This document shows positions 42,993 through 52,595 of a stretch of DNA of 64,000 nt, piece after piece. Where the stretch lies: assembly GCF_917563925.1 (NCBI RefSeq), contig NZ_CAKJTJ010000022.1, positions 1-64,000 of the forward strand. Direction: 5' to 3'. The position numbers were made by a program, and so were the translations under genes. Position 1 is the stretch's first letter, and each line of letters begins with the position of its first letter. Under the pieces are notes generated by a model. It saw nothing but the letters and a program-made list of their open reading frames with translations, had not been told where the DNA came from and made no database searches. The stretch comes from Sutcliffiella rhizosphaerae (GTDB lineage: Bacteria > Bacillota > Bacilli > Bacillales > Bacillaceae_I).

Positions 42993-44037
42993 CCAAATAC
43001 CCACCTCTCTGTAGCCATTCTTCTGCCATATCCTTGGCATAACGATCAGATGTAGTCTCATAAATGTTGCGAAGGTATGCGACTCCTCCTTGGATATCTA
43101 GCATCGATTTTGCTGCATGGTTCCGAACATCAAAGTTACCGTCATTTATGAATTCTCCCAATATTTGAAGACTTTCCTTCAGATTGGTTTTGCCAAGTAA
43201 CTTACTCAGCATTAATCTCTCTTCCCAAGAACCATTTGGCTCATATACCTCCGCATAAGATTGAAGAATTTGAGAGTAACCAAGTTCATTTAATGCTTTT
43301 AAGATTCTGATTTTCTTTTCAGCGCTAGCAGTAAGTAGTTGTTGTTCAAGAAATGGAAGGAATTCTCTAGCACCGGTTATTCCAATCATATCAATTACAG
43401 GCAGCTGAATATAGTTTGGAAAGGTATCGTATTGATTAACCATTTCCTGAAACTGCCCCTCATCCATTCCCCCAAGGAGCGAACGGTACATAAACTCAGA
43501 TAAGCGCCAATCTGGTCTTATTATTAATGTTTCCCAATCTTCTACATGAAATTTTACAAGAACCTTTATTAATTGCATTTTCTCTTCATGTGTTAACGTA
43601 CGTTTTTGATATTCTTGAAGTAAAAAAGGTACCATTGCTTTCACATGAAAATCCTCTATCTCATACAACGCATTCATTCTAATACTCCAACGATGGTGGA
43701 ACAGAGATTTTTGATAATATTTCTGAAAATGCTGTTCAGCAAAAGCAGATATCCTCTCCTCAACTTCTTCCCCTTGCACTACATCGGCAAAATCACTAAG
43801 TAGTTCCTTCAATGACTTTTCATGTAGCCCATCCAACTGTTTCTCAAGAAAAGTATTGTCACCTCGATATAAATAATCAAACATATTAGACCGATATTTC
43901 TCTTTAAAAGCATCTATTTGAATTCTTTGCTTATTTTGATATAGTTTGATTCCAATTAAATAGATAAATAGAATGGATAAACAAATAAAAAAGATAATTA
44001 TAACAACTAAAACAGTCCCTAATAGATTTGTTACCAA
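42982..44037 (-). CDS. Membrane-anchored HEAT-repeat protein
   Basis: A 351-aa protein: one span at about residues 8-28 (VVIIIFFICLSILFIYLIGI), then an alpha-helical solenoid with HEAT-like repeats (for example NALYEIEDFHVKAMVPFLLQEY and FDVRNHAAKSMLDIQGG). It probably serves as a scaffold for the glycosyltransferase. TTG start two bases after the upstream stop. Confidence 0.75.
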   Translation of the reverse strand: MVTNLLGTVLVVIIIFFICLSILFIYLIGIKLYQNKQRIQIDAFKEKYRSNMFDYLYRGDNTFLEKQLDGLHEKSLKELLSDFADVVQGEEVEERISAFAEQHFQKYYQKSLFHHRWSIRMNALYEIEDFHVKAMVPFLLQEYQKRTLTHEEKMQLIKVLVKFHVEDWETLIIRPDWRLSEFMYRSLLGGMDEGQFQEMVNQYDTFPNYIQLPVIDMIGITGAREFLPFLEQQLLTASAEKKIRILKALNELGYSQILQSYAEVYEPNGSWEERLMLSKLLGKTNLKESLQILGEFINDGNFDVRNHAAKSMLDIQGGVAYLRNIYETTSDRYAKDMAEEWLQRGGYLDGQ

Positions 44038-44039
44038 TA

Positions 44040-45605
44040 TTACATCACCCTCTTTAGTAAGTGCTGTATTCTTGCTTCCACTTCTAATAGCTTAAAAGGT
44101 TTTGTGACATAATCATCTGCTCCTAAAAGAAGGGCCTTTTGAATATCACGCTCACTTTTTCTTGATGTCAGCATCATTACTTTGTATAGGTCATCTCGCT
44201 TATCATTACGCAACTTCTGCAATACTTCCAAACCATCCATTTTTGGCATCATACCATCCAAGATAATAACAAACTGGTCCTTCGTTTGGATCCACTCCGA
44301 TTGCAAAAAGCTTTGTCCATCCTCAAACACTTGAATGTCCAACTCTTTATTTGGTGGTACCTCTATTTTTCTTATGATTTCAGACAGCATCATTCTAACA
44401 ACCGAATCATCATCTACAACCGCAACTTTTATTTTTTGCCTGTTCAGTTTTTGATCAAATGAATAGACACTGATTTTTCCTTTTCCATTTTTCTTGGAAT
44501 CGTACAGCGCTTTGTCTGCACATTCCATGATTTGATCAAGTGTGGTATTTTCATTAATAATTTCCACGACTCCCCCGGAAAAGGAACATGTAAACGGTTT
44601 TATATCAGTCATAAAGGGCTGCTTCTTAAATCCCTCCAATAGTCTCACCATTAGTTTTTCTGCCTGTTCTACAGAAGTTCTCGGCAACATTACAGCAAAT
44701 TCCTCGCCACCATACCTAGCAAAAACATCTCCTGCCCGCATATGCTTTTTCATAAAGCCAGCAAGACCTTTCAATACTATATCTCCAACCAAATGCCCAT
44801 ATGTGTCATTAACGGATTTAAAATTATCAAGGTCTATTATACCTACACTAAAGCTCTCTTTCGTTCTTGCCAAGTTAGAGAGCATTCTCGAATATGCACT
44901 TTGAAAAAACTTTCGATTGTAGGCTTGTGTCAATTCATCCACAAGCAAGAGCTCATCATACTGTTTTTTTCGCTCTACCTGCCGTGTAACTCTAACAAAC
45001 ACTTCTTCTAAATCAAGTGGTTTTGAAATAAAATCGTCTGCACCCGCACGATAAGCTGCAAGCCTATTCTCACGATTATCATTTGCACTAATTAGCAAGA
45101 CTGGACTTAATACTTGTTGACCACTAGCTTTCAAATGATGAAGAAGATGCAGTCCCTGTTCATCTTTTAAAGTATCGTCAATGATAATACAATCTGGCTT
45201 TACATTATAAAAAGTGTCCATTGCTTTTTCCAATTCTGTACTGACCAGCACATGGAACTCTCTAGCCTCCAAAAAATCTTTAAGAGAAACCAAAAGTGCT
45301 GCATCCGCATCTACTATCAGAATAGTAGCCTTTTCTACGCTCTTATCCTTCGATAAAGTAATGATTTCATGGAAAAAAGTATGTATTTCTGCCCAATCCC
45401 ATACTTGTTGCTGTTCTTTCTCCAGTTGCTCGTATAAGTTTTCAGTAACATTCCCTAAATCAATTAAACCAATCGTTCTTGCTGTCCCTTTCAAAGAATG
45501 AAGAAAGCGGTATACCTCTTCGAACGGAATACCCTCTTTTCTGTTTTCCCATAACTCTAACTGACTCCTAATATTACCGATCAATTTCAATTTATACTTT
45601 TCCAA
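44040..45605 (-). CDS. Hpt-REC-GGDEF-REC diguanylate cyclase
   Basis: A 521-aa protein. Hpt domain with His36 in FLHSLKGTART; REC1 at about 93-210 with Asp143; GGDEF domain at about 218-385 with the active motif GGEEF (299-303) and an inhibitory I-site RAGD (290-293); REC2 at about 393-520 with Asp450. All key residues are present, so it should make c-di-GMP under phosphorelay control. It is the first gene of the operon and has no membrane span. TTG start after AAAGG. Confidence 0.92.
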   Translation of the reverse strand: MEKYKLKLIGNIRSQLELWENRKEGIPFEEVYRFLHSLKGTARTIGLIDLGNVTENLYEQLEKEQQQVWDWAEIHTFFHEIITLSKDKSVEKATILIVDADAALLVSLKDFLEAREFHVLVSTELEKAMDTFYNVKPDCIIIDDTLKDEQGLHLLHHLKASGQQVLSPVLLISANDNRENRLAAYRAGADDFISKPLDLEEVFVRVTRQVERKKQYDELLLVDELTQAYNRKFFQSAYSRMLSNLARTKESFSVGIIDLDNFKSVNDTYGHLVGDIVLKGLAGFMKKHMRAGDVFARYGGEEFAVMLPRTSVEQAEKLMVRLLEGFKKQPFMTDIKPFTCSFSGGVVEIINENTTLDQIMECADKALYDSKKNGKGKISVYSFDQKLNRQKIKVAVVDDDSVVRMMLSEIIRKIEVPPNKELDIQVFEDGQSFLQSEWIQTKDQFVIILDGMMPKMDGLEVLQKLRNDKRDDLYKVMMLTSRKSERDIQKALLLGADDYVTKPFKLLEVEARIQHLLKRVM

Positions 45606-45900
45606 CTATATGACAACCTTTCTAAATAAAGGGTTATTTTTAAAATTTTGATGACTTTTATCTCAATTTCCAACATACTTCATTATAAAAGAAATACCTT
45701 TACCATGTCATGGTAAAATTGAGAAGAATGATATAGTATTTCTTTCTTTAAATGAGTGTGAATATCTTTTATAACAAAAAAGCGCCATCCGCATTCGAAT
45801 GACACTAACAACCTATTAATATCGCTTCTTTTTCTATACATTCTGGCACTAAGTTCCTATTTAAGTACGACTTCATGCTTAATATTTACTGCTTAATACC

Positions 45901-46041
45901 TCACGTATAAAATAGCTTCTTACTTTCCTTATAATGAATAACATACATAGCTAACCAAAGTCCTCCAACTAGCAAGATAGGAGTTATTAGAAAGTCAATA
46001 TATAGTCCATAGGCTAGAAGACCTCCTAACACGAAACTCAA
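45901..46041 (-). other. Orphan membrane-protein fragment, 46 codons
   Basis: A frame from TTG 46041 reads SFVLGGLLAYGLYIDFLITP and LLVGGLWLAMYVIHYKES, two spans. No ribosome site. It starts within the end of the nucleotidyltransferase fragment, so it is probably the C-terminal remnant of another lost gene. Confidence 0.3.
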
Positions 46042-46195
46042 CAGTATAAATCAACATCAGAGTATTCATCATACTCTTCTCTTCCCATAGATCCTATTAA
46101 AAAAATTGCCTGTACCCTCTTATCTTGTTTTAAACTCTCTGTTATGGCATGAACTGCATTTTCTTGTTTCAAAACTCGACCAACTTCCCTAAAAA
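46038..46195 (-). pseudogene. Nucleotidyltransferase fragment
   Basis: About 50 codons in one frame contain IFLIGSMGREEYDEYSDVDL, the GSxxR...DxD nucleotidyltransferase motif, but the frame stops at once after LYC. No good start is visible. It is the N-terminal scrap of an NTase gene. Apart from this and the fragment above, the 45606-46207 gap shows nothing supportable. Confidence 0.55.
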
Positions 46196-46207
46196 ATTCT
46201 AAAGGCT

Positions 46208-47155
46208 TTACCTTAAAACAAAATCCCCCGAAGAAGTTCTGACCTTTATGGAATACTGACCATCTCCAATTTGACCAAGGATCTCCCTTTCTCTTTTTTC
46301 CGTGTACTGAAAGTCTTTTACTCCAATTACTCCACTTCCGGAGTTTGCTTTATAATCTACAAGTAGGGATCTCGGTTCTTCTTCATAGGAAATGATAACA
46401 TCCCCACTTGTAATATCTGCCGTAATATTTCCTGTGACACGCTTATTTTTAATGGTAATATCACCAGAGGTTGCTTCTATATTTATGTTCCCTGTTACTT
46501 CTGTTACAGTAAAATCTCCTGATGTTGTTTTTACAGTGATGTCACTCTCCACATTACTTATGTTCAAATCTCCGCTCGTTCCATTCATTTTCGTGGCTAA
46601 TGCTTTCGTATTCTTTAAACGCACATCACCACTTGTATTCCGGATGGCAAGGAGATTGTTGATCTTAAGCTCCTCCATTACTACATCACCTGACGTCACT
46701 ACTGTATTCATGTTTTCAGCTTCAATTTTGTTTACTACTATATCCCCAGAGGTGGATTGGACCTCCAAGGAATTATATTCTTTAGCTGGAACCTCCACTT
46801 CAAGTTTTAGGTTTGTAATATTAATTCCGACTTGAAAGCGAATTTTCGGTTGTGAGACACTAATGTGAGCAGTTCCACCTTCCTCTTTTAGTGAAAGTTT
46901 GTATGAATCCTTGTTTCGTTCACTTACCTTCCCAGATAGCTTCACATGTATGTCATCCCTTTCCGCTGGGACTATAATAATGTCTGCTGCAGAAACTTCA
47001 ATTTTTATACTCTCAATATCTTCCCCATTTACCGTATCTTGTTGATTGACTAACGCAGTCGTAAATGAGAAGTTTCCAGTTATTTGTCCAGTCACCATAG
47101 TGGCACCTACAATTAATAGGATAAGAACAAATAGGAAAGTTACTATTTTTTTCAT
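46208..47155 (-). CDS. DUF4097-family beta-helix protein, exported/anchored
   Basis: About 315 aa from the ATG at 47155 (AGGGGAA upstream). Span or signal KIVTFLFVLILLIVGATMV, then repeating short strands with the signature TSGDV/TSGDI about every 20 residues, giving a right-handed parallel beta fold. DUF4097 proteins in bacilli are surface-linked and often follow a PadR/DUF1700 pair; none is present here. Role unknown. Confidence 0.85.
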   Translation of the reverse strand: MKKIVTFLFVLILLIVGATMVTGQITGNFSFTTALVNQQDTVNGEDIESIKIEVSAADIIIVPAERDDIHVKLSGKVSERNKDSYKLSLKEEGGTAHISVSQPKIRFQVGINITNLKLEVEVPAKEYNSLEVQSTSGDIVVNKIEAENMNTVVTSGDVVMEELKINNLLAIRNTSGDVRLKNTKALATKMNGTSGDLNISNVESDITVKTTSGDFTVTEVTGNINIEATSGDITIKNKRVTGNITADITSGDVIISYEEEPRSLLVDYKANSGSGVIGVKDFQYTEKREREILGQIGDGQYSIKVRTSSGDFVLR

Positions 47156-47528
47156 TGCTAGTTCCCCTCTCAACTTTTGAATCTGATTATGTTTATCTCG
47201 TTATATACCATCGACGAATTGAGTATTCCAGAAATAAAATATTCACGCTCCATCAAGTTGTCATTTATGTATTGAAAACATATGCACTTTCTTTGCATAA
47301 ATGATTTTTTCTTTTCTTTAACTGATATACAGTCAATCGTCCCTTCGCTATTCATATATCCTTTAAGCCTAAGGAATTTTTCATCTAACAATTAATATAA
47401 TACCTTTAGTTGGTTATTTCTACCACACTCTTTCTATTCAATCTTTTCCAGTTTAATAGTAAAATAGCATCAGAAACAATTTATTTTTTCATTCGTACAT
47501 ATTTATATGATTGCTGAAGGAGGAAAAA

Positions 47529-49196
47529 ATGGCACTAAAACACCATTACTATACTGCGTTGTTAATAAGTTGCTCGTTGTTTCTCACTGCTTGTTCAGAT
47601 AAGGAAGTCGTTAATCAGGTCCAAAATCCACCTGTAGTGGAAGAGCAAAAAGATCAAGATAATGTGGATTTGCAATTAGATCCACTTGAGTTAAGTAGTT
47701 ATGCAGAAGAAGTCAAGGCTACCATAATTTCTCCTCTTTACAAGGAGTTTACTGCCAATGGAACGATCGAGATCTCTGGATACGTCGAAAAGCACGCAGA
47801 GCTTAAATCCAATTACGTGTGGGTAAAAGTAAACGCTTCAGAAGATGGTCCTTTAGGAAAACAATTAGATTACTATATTCCAATAAAAGACGGAAATTTT
47901 TCCGAAACCCTTTCCTTTTTTAATGGAGAAGGAGAGTATAAAATCTCGATTCAGCTTCCGGACATTGACCGCGAAAATTATTACTATGATGCAGCAACAT
48001 TCAAAGTTAATAACACCAATTCTGAGTCTGTCCGTGATGTAACCTTCACACCATTTGGTCATGACGCTTCGTTGAAGTTAGATGTGGGATCAAGTTTTGT
48101 AAAAACTCAGGAAAATTTTAATTTTTCCGGAACGGTTGATACCGAGGAGCTTATGCTCCGCTTAAAGAAAGACTCCGAAACTTGGAAACATGTAATTTCT
48201 ATTAAAAATGGCGAGTTTGCGGTAAATATTCCCCTCTTTTTCGGACGTGGTATACACGAGCTAGAGGTAATGGTACCGGATAGAGAACGGGAAAATTACT
48301 ATCAACCAGCAACGACTATTTTTATCGACAATACATCGGATCGAGTCATGCAACCTCTTGAATTTTTTCGTGCATATGAAGAACGTGGGGTAACGTTGGA
48401 ACACCCTCAGTATGGTGGAGATGAAGTGAATGGCATTTATTCTGTTAAAGGACAAATAAATCCAGTTGCAGAATTTGCACAAGAAACCACCCATATTTAC
48501 ATTTCCTCAAAAAAAGGGGACGATGAAGCATTAGATGTCATCCCAGTTGAAAACTTAATATTTGATGGATCCTTTTATTTACGATTCGGACCGGGAACCT
48601 ATGAAATAACGCTTAGTGTGCCAGAAATAAAAGAAGAAAACAGCGATCGCTTCCGCTTTTTTGGATTCGCCAAGTTTGAAGTTACATCAACTGCTGACGA
48701 CAATCGCGATCTACTTCCCTCCAGAGGAGTACAATCAGACGCACCCGAAATAATCACATTGGCGAAGGATTTGACTTCTGGCAAACAAGCAGCAAGGGAA
48801 AAAGCATTAGCCATCTACCAATATGTCGCAAAAAACGTCTCTTATGATGTGCAAAAATATAAGAATAACGAATTCTCCTGGGATGATAGCGCCATAAAAA
48901 CCTTAAATACAAAAACAGGCGTCTGCCAGGATTATGCTTATTTGACCATTGCTCTGATGCGAGCTAGTGGATTGGAAGCAAGATATGTAGAAGGGCGTGC
49001 TGGCTCACCATGGCCTGGCAACCACGCTTGGGTCGAAGCCAACATAGACGGACAATGGGTGGAAATGGACCCTACCTGGGGCTCTGGCTACCTTGACCGC
49101 AATGATACTTTCGTTGCAAACTATAACGAAGATTATTTTGATCCTGATGCAGAAGAATTCGGGAAAACCCACACACGAACAGGTGTGAAGTATTAA
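47529..49196 (+). CDS. Transglutaminase-like lipoprotein
   Basis: About 555 aa from the ATG at 47529 (AAGGAGG upstream). Lipobox LTAC near residue 24, two or three beta-sandwich-like repeats of about 110 residues each (the phrases DREN/ERENYYYDAATFKV and RENYYQPATTIFI recur), then a C-terminal transglutaminase core with the triad Cys (TGVCQDYAYLT), His (GNHAWVEAN) and Asp (MDPTWGSG). It sits outside the membrane and may cross-link or cleave surface proteins. Confidence 0.85.
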   Translation: MALKHHYYTALLISCSLFLTACSDKEVVNQVQNPPVVEEQKDQDNVDLQLDPLELSSYAEEVKATIISPLYKEFTANGTIEISGYVEKHAELKSNYVWVKVNASEDGPLGKQLDYYIPIKDGNFSETLSFFNGEGEYKISIQLPDIDRENYYYDAATFKVNNTNSESVRDVTFTPFGHDASLKLDVGSSFVKTQENFNFSGTVDTEELMLRLKKDSETWKHVISIKNGEFAVNIPLFFGRGIHELEVMVPDRERENYYQPATTIFIDNTSDRVMQPLEFFRAYEERGVTLEHPQYGGDEVNGIYSVKGQINPVAEFAQETTHIYISSKKGDDEALDVIPVENLIFDGSFYLRFGPGTYEITLSVPEIKEENSDRFRFFGFAKFEVTSTADDNRDLLPSRGVQSDAPEIITLAKDLTSGKQAAREKALAIYQYVAKNVSYDVQKYKNNEFSWDDSAIKTLNTKTGVCQDYAYLTIALMRASGLEARYVEGRAGSPWPGNHAWVEANIDGQWVEMDPTWGSGYLDRNDTFVANYNEDYFDPDAEEFGKTHTRTGVKY

Positions 49197-49236
49197 TTAA
49201 CAACGGACTTTCTGACTGATTCTATACAAAAATAAA

Positions 49237-49278
49237 AACAACCCTTGTTCACACCTCATGTGCTTGGGTTGTTTTTTA
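49237..49278. terminator. Bidirectional terminator overlapping the HD-GYP stop codon
   Basis: AACAACCC (49237-49244) and GGGTTGTT (49266-49273) with T runs on both sides. For the minus-strand HD-GYP gene the first arm is part of its last codons (stop at 49256-49258 falls in the loop). Confidence 0.75.
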
Positions 49279-50188
49279 GCTTACCCTCTTCTTCTAAAAT
49301 TTCAATGAGTGCGGCGACCACTTCTGGATCATATTGAGAAGGTGAAAGTCTATTTAATTCATCTACGGCAATTTCCGCTGTAAAAGCATTTCTATATGCA
49401 CGGTCTTCTGTCATGGCATCAAACGTATCACTTACTGCAATAATTCGGGCTTCGAGGAGAATCTCATCACCTTTTAAATTCTTTGGATATCCTACACCAT
49501 TCAAGCGTTCATGATGCTGTTCAATGATGGTCGCAATCGTATCACCGTAATACAAATCTTTAACCATTTCCGCACCGTCTTCAGGATGTTTTTTTATGAG
49601 TGCAAACTCTTCATTTGTTAATTTAGATGGCTTGTTTAGGATTTCTGATGGAATATTTATTTTACCGATGTCGTGTAAGATAGACGCAATGAATAGGTTT
49701 TCAAGTCTGTTTGATGATAATTTGAGCTTTTTAGCAATTTTAATGGAGTACTCCGCTACTCTTTTACTATGATTAAATGTATAAATATCTCTTTTCTCTA
49801 CACGGTGAACTACTTCTTTTAGCGCTCTAAAACTTTCACTTAGCTCATGAAATGTAGGTTCCGTAATTACCCAAATATAACATACATCTGTAATTGCAGT
49901 AAAATGTACCGGTAACTCTAAATCCGTTGCAGTAAAGTAATCTTTTTCACCTAGAAATATTTTGTCTCCATTGACTTCACATAGAATATCACCTTGTAAG
50001 ATATAAAAAAATTCCATTACATCCTTGTTTTCACTTGGATAGACATAAAATATATTCCCTTTTTCAATAGTTTGTAAAATTACTTCTGTACCGTTTCCTC
50101 GCGCTAAGAGGTTCAATTCAAAATTCTTAAATATTGCCCGCTCTATGCTTGTACCCTTCTTTCCAATCGTGAAAGCCACCTTAATCAC
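49256..50188 (-). CDS. Cupin-like + HD-GYP phosphodiesterase
   Basis: A 310-aa cytoplasmic protein. Residues 40-115 look like a cupin sensor (IFYVYPSENKD, FYILQGDILCEVNGDKIFLG). Residues 125-305 are HD-GYP: His140, HD at 172-173 (LHDIGK), HHE at 225-227 and GVGYP at 231-235, all intact. It should hydrolyse c-di-GMP, possibly in response to a ligand of the cupin part. GTG start at 50188 or, with better spacing, at 50179. Only 3.6 kb from the diguanylate cyclase operon. Confidence 0.85.
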   Translation of the reverse strand: MIKVAFTIGKKGTSIERAIFKNFELNLLARGNGTEVILQTIEKGNIFYVYPSENKDVMEFFYILQGDILCEVNGDKIFLGEKDYFTATDLELPVHFTAITDVCYIWVITEPTFHELSESFRALKEVVHRVEKRDIYTFNHSKRVAEYSIKIAKKLKLSSNRLENLFIASILHDIGKINIPSEILNKPSKLTNEEFALIKKHPEDGAEMVKDLYYGDTIATIIEQHHERLNGVGYPKNLKGDEILLEARIIAVSDTFDAMTEDRAYRNAFTAEIAVDELNRLSPSQYDPEVVAALIEILEEEGKLKNNPST

Positions 50189-50205
50189 TCACCTTTATTA
50201 TAATA

Positions 50206-50230
50206 GAGCGGGTCCATAAATGACCCGCTC
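50206..50230 (-). terminator. Hairpin between the 183-aa protein gene and the HD-GYP gene
   Basis: Perfect 9-bp stem GAGCGGGTC / GACCCGCTC with a 7-base loop, followed on the minus strand by TATTATAATAA. The T run is poor; it may still end the upstream transcript while the AT stretch serves as -10 region for the next gene. Confidence 0.5.
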
Positions 50231-50245
50231 TCTATTGTTGCAATA

Positions 50246-50797
50246 TTAAGTTCCAACTACACGTACAGGATCTATCCATGCCCATCTATCTGCAAAGCGT
50301 ACATATTTCCAACTGCACTCCGCAATAACACCCATTTCAGCAACTCTTGCAATTGTGTTAGCGGACATTTCGAAAGTTACATCAAAAACATAAGTGATGA
50401 TTGCATCAACTTCTTGGTCAAATTTTGCTGTTCTTTGAGCGATGTTTTCTTCTAGCAATGCAATTTCTGCTTGTACATCTATAAGCTGCGCACTAAGTTC
50501 AGCATGTTCAACAGCGTCTCCAGCATTTACAATAGCAGTTTTTATTCTAGCAGTTTCTTGCAACAATACTTCCAAAGCATCCTTTAATTCAGCCTTTTCT
50601 GCGAGATAGTCAGCCCATAATGCATCAGCTTCCTCAACACCAGCATCAATGATTTCATCAATTTCAATATTCGTTTGTTCAATTAATTCCAACGCCTCTT
50701 GTATAGTACCTTCTGATGCATGAGCTGTTGGAGAAAATCCTAATGTTACCCCAAAAAATAATAGTGCAAAAAATGTTAAAAAGCCTAACTTTTTCAT
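50246..50797 (-). CDS. Secreted helical protein, 183 aa
   Basis: Signal peptide to about Ala27 (SPTAHA). The middle about 30-140 is strongly helical, acidic and coiled-coil-like (AELKDALEVLLQETARIKTA, AEIALLEENIAQRTAKFDQE). The end contains AECSWKYVRFADRWAWIDP, an aromatic-rich small domain. No family recognised. GGGGGAA before the ATG. Confidence 0.6.
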   Translation of the reverse strand: MKKLGFLTFFALLFFGVTLGFSPTAHASEGTIQEALELIEQTNIEIDEIIDAGVEEADALWADYLAEKAELKDALEVLLQETARIKTAIVNAGDAVEHAELSAQLIDVQAEIALLEENIAQRTAKFDQEVDAIITYVFDVTFEMSANTIARVAEMGVIAECSWKYVRFADRWAWIDPVRVVGT

Positions 50798-51218
50798 TAT
50801 TTTCCCCCTAAAATATAATATATTTTTTCTCTAGTTGTAAATGCGTAACTTTTTCCTGAAAGTCACGTTGTACGAATTTTTCGTGTTTTTTCTCCATATA
50901 TCACCATAATTATACAAGTTAACCATGGGTAAATCTATATTTTTTTGTAATATTTTGTTTACAACAAATACTTCATACAAGAATATCGTTACATGCAAGG
51001 AAAAGAGATTTATGATGGGTACATATTTAAAAACATAAACATTCTAGGTTGTAGATTATGTATAATTAAAAACTTTTCAAATAGAAATCTTCCTAAGAAT
51101 GAATATGTCAATTACTAAAACTTTACTTAATATATATAATTTAGACGTATATCATTTGAAACTCTTTCATTAACAGAGTTGTATTGTAGTAATACAACCT
51201 TATAAAAAGATATACCAA
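50798..51218. other. Gene-free stretch
   Basis: AT-rich DNA upstream of the secreted helical protein. It must hold that gene's promoter, though no single one stands out. A perfect palindrome GTTGTATT-GTAGT-AATACAAC lies at 51178-51198. No open frame of coding character. Confidence 0.5.
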
Positions 51219-51249
51219 AAAACGACCAGTGAAAGCTTCTGGTCGTTTT
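51219..51249 (-). terminator. Terminator of the desaturase gene
   Basis: Stem AAAACGACCAG / CTGGTCGTTTT with a 9-base loop and a T-rich tail, seven bases after the desaturase stop. Confidence 0.8.
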
Positions 51250-51255
51250 AACTTC

Positions 51256-52293
51256 TTACAATTCCGGATTTACTTTTACACCTGTAACACTATTGCTAAT
51301 TAGCTTTTTTGCTTCTTTAAAGGAAACAAAGTTTTTACTATCTTCATCCCACAGTCGGAATTTTAGTGATTTTAAGCTTGTTGCCAACGTAATTGTCGGA
51401 ACATGCTCCAGTGGTGGAGTATTAGCATGACATTTTTCAAGTTCATAATTCGGTACTCTTGGGCTTAAATGGTGAATGTGATGGTATCCGATATTACCTG
51501 TCAAGAATTGAAGGATTTTCGGTAGCTTATAAAAAGAGCTTCCTTCTACTGCAGCTAATACATATTCCCAATTCTTATCTACTTCAAAATAAGAATCCTC
51601 AAAAGTATGTTGGACATAAAAAAGCCAAATTCCAAGTATTCCAGCAATCATGAATATCGTACCATGAACAATTAAGAATGCTTGCCAGCCAATCATCAAG
51701 CTTATTAGTACAGCAACTAGTAAAATTAAAAAGTTAGTTAAATAAAGATTGTAACGTTCTTTCTTTCTTGCACCTTTTCTGTTAAAACGGTTTTTTAGCA
51801 AAAATGTATAAATAGGTCCAAGTCCAAACATTACGATTGGGTTGCGATATAGACGATATTTTAATTTTGTTAGGGATGAAGCTTCTTTATATTCTTCAAC
51901 TGTCAGCGTCCAAATGTCACCAACACCACGTTTGTCCAAATTTCCACTTGTTGCATGATGCACAGAATGATCATGACCCCATTGGTCGAAAGGAAACAGA
52001 GCTAAGACTCCCATACCAGTTCCAACTGCTCGATTTGCTTTACGACTTTTGAAGAAAGAGTAGTGCGTGCAATCATGGAATATGATGAAAATGCGAGTCA
52101 TAAATCCAGCTGCAAACACCGCTGGAACTAATGCCAGCCAATACGATACAGAAAGACTTATATAAGTTAAGTACCACAGCGCGAAGAAAGGTACTAAAGT
52201 ATTAATAATTTGCCAAATGCTTTTTTTCAAATCCGCTTTTTCGAAAGGGGCAACTAATTTGCGTAAGTTTTTAGTTTGAGTTTGTGATGACAT
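51256..52293 (-). CDS. des: Acyl-lipid fatty acid desaturase
   Basis: A 345-aa membrane desaturase highly similar in layout to B. subtilis Des (delta-5 acyl-lipid desaturase). The three His boxes are HDCTH (73-77), HDHSVHH (107-113) and the late GYHHIHH, with four spans between. It introduces double bonds into membrane phospholipid acyl chains, usually on cold shock. The DesKR two-component genes that control it in B. subtilis are not next to it. GAGGGATT before the ATG. Confidence 0.92.
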   Translation of the reverse strand: MSSQTQTKNLRKLVAPFEKADLKKSIWQIINTLVPFFALWYLTYISLSVSYWLALVPAVFAAGFMTRIFIIFHDCTHYSFFKSRKANRAVGTGMGVLALFPFDQWGHDHSVHHATSGNLDKRGVGDIWTLTVEEYKEASSLTKLKYRLYRNPIVMFGLGPIYTFLLKNRFNRKGARKKERYNLYLTNFLILLVAVLISLMIGWQAFLIVHGTIFMIAGILGIWLFYVQHTFEDSYFEVDKNWEYVLAAVEGSSFYKLPKILQFLTGNIGYHHIHHLSPRVPNYELEKCHANTPPLEHVPTITLATSLKSLKFRLWDEDSKNFVSFKEAKKLISNSVTGVKVNPEL

Positions 52294-52329
52294 GATTCAA
52301 TCCCTCGTTTCGAGTTGATAAATCATATT

Positions 52330-52595
52330 ATAACCAAGTAATAAAAATAAGTTAGTAGCAGGTGTCATATGCTGCATATGACAAATGTCATATACTTTTT
52401 TAAATGGATTGTAAAAAAGATAGTGAAACCTTGGTGTGCAAGGGGTTTATGATGATTTTGCAGATGAGTTAAATACTGATTTTTTGTGAAGTTTTTTTGA
52501 AGTGGAAATTAATTTTTTATGATTCATTTGGATTTTTTGGATTATGTGGTTTATAAAATTACTGAATAAGGGATGTCTACATATTCGTGGTGATC
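52330..52595. other. Gene-free upstream region of des
   Basis: AT-rich, no coding frame, no clear riboswitch. It should contain the des promoter. The repeated ATGCTGCATATGACAAATGTCATAT-like stretch near 52368-52391 has small palindromes (CATATGAC / GTCATATG-like) that could be regulator sites. Confidence 0.35.

Noticed and set aside
47170-47391. 73-codon frame upstream of the DUF4097 gene
   Set aside because: No convincing start or ribosome site, low-complexity composition, no recognisable domain; kept out as probably chance.
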